This document shows, one piece after another, positions 16,605 through 25,769 of a stretch of DNA of 64,000 nt. The stretch's first letter is position 1; each line of letters opens with the position of its first letter. This DNA is from Arthrobacter sp. zg-Y1171 (GTDB lineage Bacteria > Actinomycetota > Actinomycetes > Actinomycetales > Micrococcaceae). A model generated the notes under the pieces. The model was not told where the DNA came from and did not search any database. It saw only the letters and a list, made by a program, of their open reading frames with translations. Where the stretch lies: positions 1,488,001-1,552,000 of the forward strand of contig NZ_CP104264.1 in assembly GCF_025244845.1 (NCBI RefSeq), in the 5' to 3' direction. The position numbers and the translations under genes were made by a program.

Positions 16605-17729
16605 GTGAGCACGTCCACCGCACCACCCCAGACCGGTCAGGTCACCGGCCGGCTTTCGACGCTTGACCGCTTCCTGCCGGTGTGGATCCTCGCCGCAATG
16701 GCCGTCGGGCTGTTGCTGGGCCGGTTGGTCCCGGGCATCGGTCCCGCGCTGGACTCGGTGAAGGTGTCCAATGTGTCGCTGCCCATCGCCGTCGGCCTGC
16801 TGGTGATGATGTATCCGGTGCTGGCCAAGGTCCGCTACGACGAAACCTCGCGGGTGATTGCCGACCGGAAACTGATGATCACCTCGCTGGTACTGAACTG
16901 GGTGGCCGCACCGGCGTTTATGTTCGCCCTGGCCTGGATCTTCCTGCCGGACCTGCCCGAATACCGCACCGGGCTGATCATCGTGGGGCTGGCCCGCTGC
17001 ATCGCCATGGTGATGATCTGGAACGACCTGGCCTGCGGTGACCGCGAAGCCGCCGCCGTGCTGGTCGCCATCAACTCCGTCTTCCAGGTCCTCGCCTTCG
17101 GCGCCTTGGGCTGGTTCTACCTGCAGGTCCTGCCCGGCTGGCTCGGCCTGGAAACCACCAGCGCCGGCTTCTCCTTCTGGGCCATCACCGCCAGCGTCCT
17201 CGTTTTCCTGGGCGTCCCGTTGCTGGCCGGTTTCCTCACCCGCACCCTCGGTGAAAAGGCGAAGGGCCGCGACTGGTACGAGGGCACCTTCCTGCCGAAG
17301 CTTGGCCCGTGGGCGCTCTACGGCCTGCTGTTCACCATCGTGCTGCTGTTCGCCCTGCAGGGGGATGAAATCACCTCGAACCCGCTCGACGTCGCCCGCA
17401 TCGCCCTGCCGCTGCTGGTCTACTTCCTCGTGGTCTTCGGTGCCGGCATGCTGCTGGGCAAGCTCCTGGACTTGGGCTACGCCCGCACCACCACGCTGGC
17501 CTTCACCGCCGCGGGAAACAACTTCGAACTCGCCATCGCCGTGGCGATCGGCACCTACGGCGTGACCTCCGGGCAGGCGCTGGCCGGCGTCGTCGGCCCC
17601 CTGATCGAAGTCCCCGTCCTGGTCGCCCTGGTCTACGTCGCCCTTTGGGCGCAGAAGAAATACTGGCCCGCCGCCACCCCAGCCCTTGCGACCTCTCCAA
17701 ACGCCTCCACAGAAAAGACGAACCGATGA
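16605..17729 (+). CDS. acr3: Arsenite efflux permease, ACR3 family
   Basis: About 374 residues and ten helices; exports As(III) using the proton motive force. The invariant Cys of ACR3 lies in GLARCIAMVMIWNDLACGD, and the family motif AAGNNFELAIAVA is in the ninth helix region. I chose GTG 16605 because GAGGAG is 5 bp upstream; the ATG at 16554 and a second at 16572 lie in the operator-proximal leader. The stop overlaps the arsC start by 4 bp. Confidence 0.95.
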   Translation: MSTSTAPPQTGQVTGRLSTLDRFLPVWILAAMAVGLLLGRLVPGIGPALDSVKVSNVSLPIAVGLLVMMYPVLAKVRYDETSRVIADRKLMITSLVLNWVAAPAFMFALAWIFLPDLPEYRTGLIIVGLARCIAMVMIWNDLACGDREAAAVLVAINSVFQVLAFGALGWFYLQVLPGWLGLETTSAGFSFWAITASVLVFLGVPLLAGFLTRTLGEKAKGRDWYEGTFLPKLGPWALYGLLFTIVLLFALQGDEITSNPLDVARIALPLLVYFLVVFGAGMLLGKLLDLGYARTTTLAFTAAGNNFELAIAVAIGTYGVTSGQALAGVVGPLIEVPVLVALVYVALWAQKKYWPAATPALATSPNASTEKTNR

Positions 17730-18142
17730 GCACCGAAACCGCAGCCAAGCCCTCCGTCCTGTTCGTCTGCGTGCACAACGCCGGACGGTCGCAGATGGCC
17801 GCCGCGTACCTGCGACACCTCGGCGAGGGACGGATCGAAGTCCGGTCCGCCGGATCCGCGCCCGCCGACTCGGTCAACCCTGCAGCCGTCGAAGCCATGG
17901 CCGAAGAGGGCATCGACATGTCTGCCGAGCTGCCCAAGGTGCTGACCACCGAGGCAGTGAAGGAGTCCGACGTCGTGATCACCATGGGCTGCGGCGACGC
18001 CTGCCCGATCTTCCCCGGCAAGCGCTACGAGGACTGGAAACTCGACGACCCCGCCGGCCAGGGTGTGGCCGCGGTCCGCCCCATCCGCGACGACATCAAG
18101 ACCCGGATCACCGCACTCATCGCCGACCTCCTGCCGGCTTAG
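17726..18142 (+). CDS. arsC: Arsenate reductase, LMW-phosphatase type
   Basis: 138 residues from the ATG that overlaps the acr3 stop. The catalytic loop is CVHNAGRS (Cys15, Arg21), followed by Cys89 and Cys93 in MGCGDACP and the acid Asp108-Pro109. Cytosolic enzyme reducing As(V) to As(III) for export by Acr3. The cysteines fit either thioredoxin coupling or the mycothiol-dependent reduction known in Corynebacterium; in an actinobacterium the latter is likely. Confidence 0.95.
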   Translation: MSTETAAKPSVLFVCVHNAGRSQMAAAYLRHLGEGRIEVRSAGSAPADSVNPAAVEAMAEEGIDMSAELPKVLTTEAVKESDVVITMGCGDACPIFPGKRYEDWKLDDPAGQGVAAVRPIRDDIKTRITALIADLLPA

Positions 18143-18175
18143 CAAAACCTTCGTACTCATTGAGGAAAAGCACTA

Positions 18176-19681
18176 ATGAACACTGAACTGTCCCAGCTTC
18201 CCGTCGCCGTCATCGGGTCCGGCCCCGTGGGCCTGGCGGCCGCCGCGCACCTGCTCGAACGCGGACTGACTCCGGTCATCTTTGAAGCCGGCGACTCACC
18301 CGCCTCGGCCGTGCGCGCCTGGCGGCACATTCGGCTGTTCTCGCCGTGGCAGTACGACGTCGACGCCGCCGCCCGCCGCCTGCTCGCCGGCACCGGCTGG
18401 CAGGAACCGGACGCCGAGACCCTGCCGACCGGCGCGGAACTGCTCGAGCAGTACCTGCAGCCGCTGGCTGCCGTGCCCGCCATCCGCGATGTGCTGCACA
18501 CCAACAGTGAGGTAGTTGCCGTCAGTCGGGAAGGCCTGGACAAAACCCGCACCGGCGGACGCGATGCCACTCCGTTCCTGGTCCGTGTCCGGAACGCCGA
18601 CGGCACAACCGCCGATAACCGGGTCCGCGCCGTCATCGACGCTTCCGGCACCTGGAACTCCCCGAACCCGCTGGGCTCGGCCGGACTCGCAGCACCGGGG
18701 GAGGCCGCCGCCTATGCAGAGGGCTTCATCACGGCGCCGCTGCCGGATGTCACCGGCCGGGACCGCGACCGGTTCGCCGGCAAGCACATCCTGGTGGTCG
18801 GTGCAGGCCATTCGGCGGCCAACACGCTGCTGGCGCTGGGGGAGCTGGCCGAGCAGGAACCGGACACCCGGATCAGCTGGGCCATCCGCCGGTCCTCGGC
18901 GGCCAGCGTGTACGGCGGCGGCGACCTGGACGGACTGCCGGCCCGCGGCGCGTTGGGCAGTCGGCTGCGGACCCTGGTCGAGGAAGGCCGCATCGAACTG
19001 CACACCTCGTTCACCATTACCGGCTTCAAGAGCTCCGGCAGCCTCGCCGTCATCGGGACCACTCCATGCGGGGAGACGCAGTTGGACGTCGACCTGCTGG
19101 TTCCGGCCACCGGCTTCCGGCCGAACCTGGACATGCTCCGTGAAATCCGGCTGGATCTGGATCCCGCCGTGGAAGCTCCGCGGGCGCTCGGGCCGCTCAT
19201 CGATCCGGAATTCCACAGCTGCGGCACCGTGACGCCGCACGGCGCCCGGCTGCTGTCCCACCCCGAGAAGGACTTCTACATCACCGGAATGAAGTCCTAC
19301 GGCCGGGCACCGACGTTCCTGATGGCCACCGGCTATGAGCAGGTCCGTTCCATTGCCGCGGCCCTTGCCGGGGATCAGAAGGCGGCCGACGACGTCGAAC
19401 TCGTCCTGCCCGAAACCGGGGTCTGCTCCACGGATCTGGGCGGCAGCTGCGATACCGTGGCCGGCTGCAATACCGACGCCACCGCTGCGCCTGCCGCTGA
19501 GTCCTGCTGCGGTGTGCCGGAGCCGGCAGCTGCTGCGCCTGCCGCTGAGTCCTGCTGCGGTGTGCCGGAGCCGGCAGCTGCTACGCCCGCTGCTGAGTCC
19601 TGCTGTGGGACGCCGGAACCTGCATTCCTCGGTATTCCTACCGGACTGGAACACGGCCGCTCCGGAGAACAGGGGAACTAG
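18176..19681 (+). CDS. ArsO-like FAD/NAD(P)-binding flavoprotein with Cys-Cys repeat tail
   Basis: 501 residues, third gene of the ars operon. FAD-binding GSGPVG (14-19) and a second nucleotide fold VVGAGHSAANT near residue 210 are those of flavin monooxygenases; a TGFRPN motif follows near 319. The last ~85 residues are an extension absent from most such enzymes: CSTDLGGSC and AGCN, then three 16-residue repeats each with ESCCG. The vicinal thiols could bind As(III). The enzyme may oxidise arsenicals or shuttle them to Acr3; neither is shown. The start ATG follows GAGGAAAAG. Confidence 0.8.
   Translation: MNTELSQLPVAVIGSGPVGLAAAAHLLERGLTPVIFEAGDSPASAVRAWRHIRLFSPWQYDVDAAARRLLAGTGWQEPDAETLPTGAELLEQYLQPLAAVPAIRDVLHTNSEVVAVSREGLDKTRTGGRDATPFLVRVRNADGTTADNRVRAVIDASGTWNSPNPLGSAGLAAPGEAAAYAEGFITAPLPDVTGRDRDRFAGKHILVVGAGHSAANTLLALGELAEQEPDTRISWAIRRSSAASVYGGGDLDGLPARGALGSRLRTLVEEGRIELHTSFTITGFKSSGSLAVIGTTPCGETQLDVDLLVPATGFRPNLDMLREIRLDLDPAVEAPRALGPLIDPEFHSCGTVTPHGARLLSHPEKDFYITGMKSYGRAPTFLMATGYEQVRSIAAALAGDQKAADDVELVLPETGVCSTDLGGSCDTVAGCNTDATAAPAAESCCGVPEPAAAAPAAESCCGVPEPAAATPAAESCCGTPEPAFLGIPTGLEHGRSGEQGN
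19487..19624 (+). repeat. Three in-frame 48-bp repeats encoding Cys-Cys units
   Basis: Three consecutive copies of a 48-bp unit (the last slightly shorter) encode APAAESCCGVPEPAAA and variants, residues 438-483 of the flavoprotein. The first two copies are almost identical in DNA sequence, which suggests recent expansion. Confidence 0.9.
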
Positions 19682-19729
19682 TTCCGGGATACGATGCGGC
19701 AGTCCACCCGCTACTACGTCCCGGAAGGA
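19682..19729 (+). promoter_or_regulatory. Structured RNA leader before the SMR pair
   Basis: TTCCGGGA (19682-19689) pairs with TCCCGGAA (19719-19726). Inside are a 6/7-base internal loop and a second stem GCGG/CCGC with an eight-base loop. The 3' arm covers the first half of the ribosome binding site GGAAGGA (19723-19729) of the gene at 19738, so folding would block translation. Guanidine riboswitches often precede SMR genes, but this does not match the consensus I know for any of them. Confidence 0.5.
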
Positions 19730-19737
19730 ACCGGCCG

Positions 19738-20094
19738 ATGAACAACGCCGCAAAAGGGTGGCTGCTCCTGTCCGCCGCCATCCTGGCTGAAGTGACGGCG
19801 TCGCTCTCGCTCAAAGGTGCGCTGGAGCATGCCGGTCTCTATGCCGTGGTCGCGGCCGGCTATCTAGGCTCATTCATCCTGCTCGCCGGCGTCCTGCGCG
19901 CCGGCATGGCCTTGGGTGTCGCGTACGGCGTCTGGGGTGCGAGCGGCGTCGCCCTGACCGCCATCGGCTCCCTGGTCTTCTTCGGCGAACCGCTCACCCT
20001 GCTGATGGGCATTGGTATCACCGTTGTCATCGCCGGGGTGCTCTGCGTCGAACTCGGGTCCCAAGCGGCACATGAGAAAACCGAAACCGCGTAA
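19738..20094 (+). CDS. SMR-family efflux subunit (first of a pair)
   Basis: 118 residues, four helices. The membrane-embedded Glu that couples proton and drug transport is in AILAEVTASLSLK (Glu18). GVAYGVWGASGVALTAI is the helix-3 signature of EmrE/Qac-type pumps. It overlaps the second SMR gene by one base (TAATG), as in heterodimeric pairs such as EbrAB and YkkCD, so both likely form one asymmetric pump. Its leader contains the hairpin described separately. Confidence 0.9.
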   Translation: MNNAAKGWLLLSAAILAEVTASLSLKGALEHAGLYAVVAAGYLGSFILLAGVLRAGMALGVAYGVWGASGVALTAIGSLVFFGEPLTLLMGIGITVVIAGVLCVELGSQAAHEKTETA

Positions 20095-20411
20095 TGGCCT
20101 ACCTCTTCCTGATCGGCGCGATCCTCTTCGAAGTAGCCGGCACAGTTTCCCTCCGTCTCGCCGTCGACGACAAGCGCTGGTACGCAGGAGTCGCCGTCGG
20201 CTATCTGGTGGCGTTCGGCATGCTCACCCTCACCCTCGCCCACGGCCTGCCGCTGGGCATCGCCTACGGGATCTGGGCGGCCGCCGGCGTTGCACTGACT
20301 GCGGTTATCGGCAGGGTCTTATTCAAGGAACCCTTCACCTGGCTGATGGGCCTGGGAATAGTCCTTATTGCCGGCGGTGTGCTGCTCATCGAACTGGGCG
20401 CTGTGCACTGA
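20094..20411 (+). CDS. SMR-family efflux subunit (second of a pair)
   Basis: 105 residues, four helices. The essential Glu is in AILFEVAGTVSLRLA (Glu13), and GIAYGIWAAAGVALTAV marks helix 3. It follows the first subunit with a one-base overlap. Together with the first protein it should form a proton-driven exporter of cationic drugs or guanidinium-like compounds. Position right after the ars genes suggests co-transcription, though not arsenic transport. Confidence 0.9.
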   Translation: MAYLFLIGAILFEVAGTVSLRLAVDDKRWYAGVAVGYLVAFGMLTLTLAHGLPLGIAYGIWAAAGVALTAVIGRVLFKEPFTWLMGLGIVLIAGGVLLIELGAVH

Positions 20412-20439
20412 CGACAGCAGGATCAGTTGTCCCAGACGA

Positions 20440-20470
20440 AGGCGCGGGGCCCATTGCGGGTCCCGCGCCT
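20440..20470 (+). terminator. Hairpin between convergent SMR and aldo-keto reductase genes
   Basis: AGGCGCGGG pairs perfectly with CCCGCGCCT across a 13-base loop. It lies 29 bp past the SMR stop and 19 bp past the stop of the opposing gene, so it may serve both. No clear T tract. Confidence 0.5.
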
Positions 20471-20488
20471 CGGTGTTCCCTTAGCTGA

Positions 20489-21520
<1,032 letters not shown>

Positions 21521-23110
21521 CTACCCATCGAGGTCCCGACGGCGAAAACCAGTGAAACCGATCAGTAGGAACACAGCGGTGACGGCGGAAATTCCCGTCA
21601 AACCGGCCCATCCTTCGTCGTCGACGGAAACGTTGGGAACGTGCCAGAACGGACTGATCGCCAGTACCCAGTCCCAGAGCCTGAACGTCGGGCCCAGCAA
21701 CGTGAGCACGAAGGAAATAAAAACACCGGCCCAGGACGCGATTACCACCTGCGGCCGTGCACCGATGACCGCCACCGAAACGGCGGTGGCCGTCCACATG
21801 GCCGGAACGGTCACCACGGCCTGCAGGAGAACCTTGCCGGCGTCGATGCCCAGGTCTCCGGAGGCCAGCACCGTGATGATGGCTCCAGCGAGAAGCAGGT
21901 AGATGGTTGGTGTGGCCAATGCGAGCATGACGTTTGCCGTGAAGTAACGGGAGCGCGGAACGGCGGCGGCCAGAACGGGCTCCAGCCGGCCCGCGAGCTC
22001 CTCGGTCCGCACCTTCTGCAGGATCTGCACGCCGGGAATGGCCGCAATGATTCCGGCAAGGCTCAGAATCGTCACCAGGAAGGCCGGCGCGAGAGCCTCC
22101 GGCGTGGCGGCACCGGAGGCGAGAACCGAGGCGGCAGCACTGTCACCGCTCAGGATGTCCTTAAAGGAGCGGGCAAAAAATCCGAAGACCACCCCGATAA
22201 TCATGAATGCAATGGTCCATGTCAGGATCGGGGCGCGGTTCAGCCGGACCGCCAGGCTCCATGGAGTTCCAACTCTGCCCCGGGCCGGGCCGGGATCGGG
22301 AACGATGGCCCCCTGCCCGAAGTCGCGCCGCGACTGCAGCAGGAAGGCTACACCGAGCAGGACCAGGGCGAGGGCCACTGCGGGAAGCAGCGGCCACCAG
22401 TGGTTGCCGCTGGCCGGCCGGGTTCCGGTCATCCAACTTAACGGATTGGTCCAGGACATCCAGTCCGGTGCCTCCACCGAATACAGGAATCCGCGCAGCA
22501 GGAACAACGCGCCGAAGGTGCCCACGGCCAGCGAGTTGGCCGTCCGCGCATCGGATCCTAGCTGCGCGGTCACAGCGGCGACCGCAGCAAACATCCAACC
22601 GGTGGCAGCGAACGTTGCTCCCAGCAGCAGGGAGGCATTCCAGCCGCCGCCGCACCAGGCAGTGACAACCCCGGCGACGGCTCCGAGAGCCGCCGAGCCG
22701 ATCAGGGCCAGGCTGACTCCCGCCAGCAGGCGGCTGCCCCGGCCCAGCACACCGGATGCCAGAAGCTCGGCCTGTCCGGAGTCCTCCTGGCCCCGGCTGG
22801 ACCGGGTGACGGTGAAAATCGATCCGAGTGCGGCGAGGAAACCGCCCAGGGCGAGGCTGCGCCAGGCATTGAAACCGTCGTCGGTGCTCAGATCGTAGGC
22901 CGGTCCGAAGATCAGGCCCAGTGCCGGGTTGGAGCCAATGGCAAGCGCTAGTCCGAGGCGGTCCTGCTGGGTGGGAAAGACCCATGGGTAGACGAGTACG
23001 GAGGACGCAGAGAGTGCCGTCGCGATCAGGATCCACGGCACAAAGCTACGTCCGTCGAACCGGACAGTAGCACGCAGCAGCGGTCCGGTACCCGTCAGGG
23101 CGTTGCTCAT
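21521..23110 (-). CDS. ABC exporter permease (antibiotic type)
   Basis: 529 residues with about twelve hydrophobic helices in two similar halves, each with a large loop. This is the layout of the fused ABC-2 permeases found with antibiotic resistance ATPases in actinobacteria (tetronasin-type). The ATG overlaps the ATPase stop by 4 bp, so the two are made together. The substrate is unknown; self-resistance or drug efflux is likely. Confidence 0.8.
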   Translation of the reverse strand: MSNALTGTGPLLRATVRFDGRSFVPWILIATALSASSVLVYPWVFPTQQDRLGLALAIGSNPALGLIFGPAYDLSTDDGFNAWRSLALGGFLAALGSIFTVTRSSRGQEDSGQAELLASGVLGRGSRLLAGVSLALIGSAALGAVAGVVTAWCGGGWNASLLLGATFAATGWMFAAVAAVTAQLGSDARTANSLAVGTFGALFLLRGFLYSVEAPDWMSWTNPLSWMTGTRPASGNHWWPLLPAVALALVLLGVAFLLQSRRDFGQGAIVPDPGPARGRVGTPWSLAVRLNRAPILTWTIAFMIIGVVFGFFARSFKDILSGDSAAASVLASGAATPEALAPAFLVTILSLAGIIAAIPGVQILQKVRTEELAGRLEPVLAAAVPRSRYFTANVMLALATPTIYLLLAGAIITVLASGDLGIDAGKVLLQAVVTVPAMWTATAVSVAVIGARPQVVIASWAGVFISFVLTLLGPTFRLWDWVLAISPFWHVPNVSVDDEGWAGLTGISAVTAVFLLIGFTGFRRRDLDG

Positions 23111-24018
23111 GGGCGCGCCCGTGTGGAGGGGGCGTCGTCCTCGTACAGCCGCAGGAAGAGGCTCTCCAGCGAGGGCGGTTCGACGGTCAGCGATGTGATG
23201 CCGAACGGGGTGAGTGCTGCCATTGCCTCACCCACCCGTGCGGACTCCACCACAGCCGTGAGTTTGCCGCCGTCCAGGTGCACGTCCTCGAATGCGGCCA
23301 GCTGGCCGGGCTGTGGGTCACGTTCCAGAGTGGCGTGGACGGCGGCGGTGGTATGCCCGCGAAGCTGGGCCAGTGTCCCTTCCTCCACGATCCGTCCGTC
23401 CCGGATAATGCTCACCCGGTCCGCGAGGGTTTCGACTTCGGCGAGAATATGGCTGCTGAGCAGCACCGTGGTGCCGCGTTGCTTTGCCTCGCCGATCACT
23501 TCCTGGAAGACGTTCTCCATCAGCGGGTCCAGACCGCTGGTTGGCTCGTCAAGGATTAGGAGCTCGACGTCGGAGGCCAGGGCGGCGACGATGGCCACCT
23601 TTTGCCGGTTACCCTTGGAGTACTGGCGGCCCCGCTTCGCGGGATCCAGCTCAAACCGCTGGATCAGTTCCGCCCGCCGCCCCTCGTCCAGGCCGCCGCG
23701 GAGCGATCCCAGCAGGTCGATGGCCTCGCCGCCGGTCATGCCCGGCCACAACGCGACATCGCCCGGCACATAGGCAAGCCGGCGATGCAGCGGCACGGCC
23801 TCTCGCCACGGATCCTTTCCCAGGACCTGCAGGGCTCCGGCGTCGGCCTTCAACAGTCCTAGGAGCACACGGATAGTTGTTGACTTCCCGGCGCCGTTTG
23901 GCCCCAGGAAACCGTGCACCTGCCCACGCTGAACTTGGAGGTTCAGCCCGTTCAGAGCCTGGAATTTCCCGAAAGATTTCTCGAGCCCCTGAACACTGAT
24001 GGCCAACTCCGCGCTCAT
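23107..24018 (-). CDS. ABC exporter ATP-binding protein
   Basis: 303 residues. Walker A GPNGAGKST (about 40-48), signature YSKGNRQKV in place of LSGGQ, Walker B LLILDEPTSGLD and the switch His in LLSSHILAE. The YSKGNRQK signature is typical of drug-export ATPases of the tetronasin/DrrA class. GGGGAGG precedes the ATG. It drives the permease encoded directly downstream. Confidence 0.93.
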   Translation of the reverse strand: MSAELAISVQGLEKSFGKFQALNGLNLQVQRGQVHGFLGPNGAGKSTTIRVLLGLLKADAGALQVLGKDPWREAVPLHRRLAYVPGDVALWPGMTGGEAIDLLGSLRGGLDEGRRAELIQRFELDPAKRGRQYSKGNRQKVAIVAALASDVELLILDEPTSGLDPLMENVFQEVIGEAKQRGTTVLLSSHILAEVETLADRVSIIRDGRIVEEGTLAQLRGHTTAAVHATLERDPQPGQLAAFEDVHLDGGKLTAVVESARVGEAMAALTPFGITSLTVEPPSLESLFLRLYEDDAPSTRARP

Positions 24019-24155
24019 AGCCTCCCCGTTCCCTAGCCGTCCCTACAGTTAGTGTGCTGGTACATCCACCATGGTGACCAATGTTTTCCTCTGCCTGCCT
24101 GCCTGTTGGCGGCAATTCTGGACTGGACATGCCTCGTCATCACCACATGGGAACT

Positions 24156-24356
24156 TCACAAACGCTGGCCGGGCTCAAGGCTCATTATCGACGACGACAG
24201 CGCCGTCCCGTTCATGGTTACCAGTACCAGTACGGACAAAGCCAAAGTGGTCGTATAAGTTCCGAAGTCGGAAACCGTCGACGCGAGCCAAAACCGGACG
24301 AATGCCGGATAGCGACGCAGGGTCGGCTCTACCTCTTTGGCACCGCCGCCCCTCAT
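24156..24356 (-). pseudogene. N-terminal remnant of an MFS transporter
   Basis: The ATG at 24356 overlaps the XRE regulator stop by 4 bp. About 50 residues (RRYPAFVRFWLASTVSDFG, then TTLALSVLVLVTMNGTA) are the first helix region of an MFS_3-like exporter. After that the frame turns into unrelated residues and stops, so some 350 residues are missing. The break lies near base 24200. Confidence 0.75.
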
Positions 24357-24553
24357 TGCGGCTCGTCGGGAAAGAAAAGGTCCTCGATGGTGCAGTTGAA
24401 GACGCCGGCGATCCGAAAGGCCAGCGGCAGCGACGGGTCAAAACGTCCGCGTTCGATGGAGATGACGGTCTGGCGGGATACGCCCAACGCGTCAGCGAGC
24501 CGCTGTTGGGACCAGGCCAGGCGCTGGCGCGACTCATGCACCAGGTTCTTCAC
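24353..24553 (-). CDS. XRE-family transcriptional regulator
   Basis: 66 residues, a bare Cro/CI HTH: LAWSQQRLADALGVSRQTV is the helix-turn-helix and IERGRFDPSLPLAFRIAGVF completes the five-helix fold, close to YozG/PhrF-type small regulators. GTG start, with GGAAAGG 6 bp upstream inside the end of the previous gene. It sits between a membrane protein gene and the MFS remnant; the three formed one operon, probably autoregulated. Confidence 0.9.
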   Translation of the reverse strand: MKNLVHESRQRLAWSQQRLADALGVSRQTVISIERGRFDPSLPLAFRIAGVFNCTIEDLFFPDEPQ

Positions 24554-24554
24554 G

Positions 24555-25022
24555 TCAGCCTTTCCGCCGGAGCACCAGGTACCGGATGCCGAAGGAGGCG
24601 AAGCCCAGAGCGATCACAGCGGGAAGGATGAGCTTCAGATCTACGGAAAAGTCCTTGGGAATGAAGGCCAGAACGGTAGCCGCGACCCCAAGCACCAGGA
24701 TCAAATCCATGAAGGAAGCCGCAGCAGCCTTGTCGATCCACCCGGATTCGACGGAGTCGTCAGGACGTTCGGTTGCTCCTATCAGCGTGTTCCGGTCCAC
24801 GACCAGGACATAGACCAGGGCCACAGCCGGCATCGCGATGCAGGCGGCAAAGACACAGAAGCTGAGCGCAGGATTCGATCCGCTGATTCCGGCCAGGACG
24901 GACAACCAACCTCCTGCTGCTCCCAGTGCTAATCCACAGGGAACAGCGATGGCTGCGGCCGGTACGCGGCCGGTTCCAAACTTGGCATATCCCCACTTTG
25001 TGCGGGTTTGCTCAACGGACAT
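24555..25022 (-). CDS. Four-helix membrane protein, first gene of the XRE operon
   Basis: 155 residues from ATG 25022, selected because AGGAGG lies 8 bp upstream; the frame extends further without a better site. Four hydrophobic helices (about 30-50, 55-75, 105-122 and 128-148) in two pairs. Membrane proteins of this size are often co-transcribed with small XRE regulators. One base separates it from the regulator gene. No specific function is known. Confidence 0.75.
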   Translation of the reverse strand: MSVEQTRTKWGYAKFGTGRVPAAAIAVPCGLALGAAGGWLSVLAGISGSNPALSFCVFAACIAMPAVALVYVLVVDRNTLIGATERPDDSVESGWIDKAAAASFMDLILVLGVAATVLAFIPKDFSVDLKLILPAVIALGFASFGIRYLVLRRKG

Positions 25023-25048
25023 TGCCGGCCTCCTCGGATGTACAGCTC

Positions 25049-25090
25049 GCTTTACACGTCTAGTTAGCTTTACAGGTTTGCCGCTGTCAA
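25049..25090 (-). promoter_or_regulatory. Promoter with direct repeats for the membrane protein/XRE operon
   Basis: On the minus strand TTGACA (25085-25090) and TAACTA (25061-25066) are 18 bp apart. The repeat ACCTGTAAAGC lies between them (25067-25077) and ACGTGTAAAGC just after (25049-25059), 18 bp apart. A protein bound to these repeats would block RNA polymerase; the XRE regulator of the operon is the natural candidate. Confidence 0.55.
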
Positions 25091-25223
25091 GAGTGTTGAG
25101 GCGGCCCCGGATCTCGGACTTAACCTGGCGTGTGGCAGAGACTGCCATCCGTCACCGGCACTGTACGATCCAGTGATCTTCTCTGGTTAGTAACACTTGG
25201 CACCGAGCCGGACATGTAGAGGT

Positions 25224-25769
25224 ATGGGGACAACACGAAGCTCTAAGGAACGCGAGGCCCGCTTCGCCGCGCTCTACGCGACAACATACGGTGACGTCCT
25301 GCGCTTTGTGCAGCGCCGGACGGAATCGCACCGGGCCGAAGACGTAACCCATGAAGCCTTCATGGCAGCATGGCGCCGGCTGGATGAGCTGCCTCGGGAG
25401 CCAGGGGACGCGCGGGCATGGCTGTACGGCACGGCCCGCAACTGTCTGCTCAACGATCAGCGTTCCCGTGCGCGCCAAGGTGCCCTTGAGGTTCGGATAG
25501 CCTCCCATATCCCGGAATTCATTGATCCGGAGGACGACTTGGTTGCCCTTCAAGTGGACCTGGCGGCCGCTTGGAGCAGGGTCCGGCCCGAGGACCGGGA
25601 AGTGCTGTCGCTCGCAGTGTGGGAAAACCTGACCTCTCCGCAGGCCGGCCGCGTACTGGGAATCTCTGCGGCCGCCTACCGTATCCGTCTCCACCGCGCA
25701 CGCCAGTCCCTGCACCGTGCCCTTCGGCACCGGGCGCCGGACTACTCGACCTTGGAGGAATTGATATGA
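25224..25769 (+). CDS. ECF-type RNA polymerase sigma factor
   Basis: 181 residues. Region 2 (FAALYATTYGDVLRFVQRR to AWLYGTARNCLLNDQR) and region 4 (RPEDREVLSLAVWENLTSP, then VLGISAAAYRIRLHRARQS) are complete. The start may be ATG 25224 or a TTG at 25197. It overlaps the next gene by 4 bp. That partner has a membrane helix and probably senses or restrains it, though no classical anti-sigma zinc motif is seen. Confidence 0.88.
   Translation: MGTTRSSKEREARFAALYATTYGDVLRFVQRRTESHRAEDVTHEAFMAAWRRLDELPREPGDARAWLYGTARNCLLNDQRSRARQGALEVRIASHIPEFIDPEDDLVALQVDLAAAWSRVRPEDREVLSLAVWENLTSPQAGRVLGISAAAYRIRLHRARQSLHRALRHRAPDYSTLEELI

Noticed and set aside
24060..24150. CACCATGGTG palindrome and GCCTGCCTGCCTG run before the ABC exporter
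   Set aside because: A 10-bp palindrome and a short simple repeat are not enough to claim an operator or a mobile element end.
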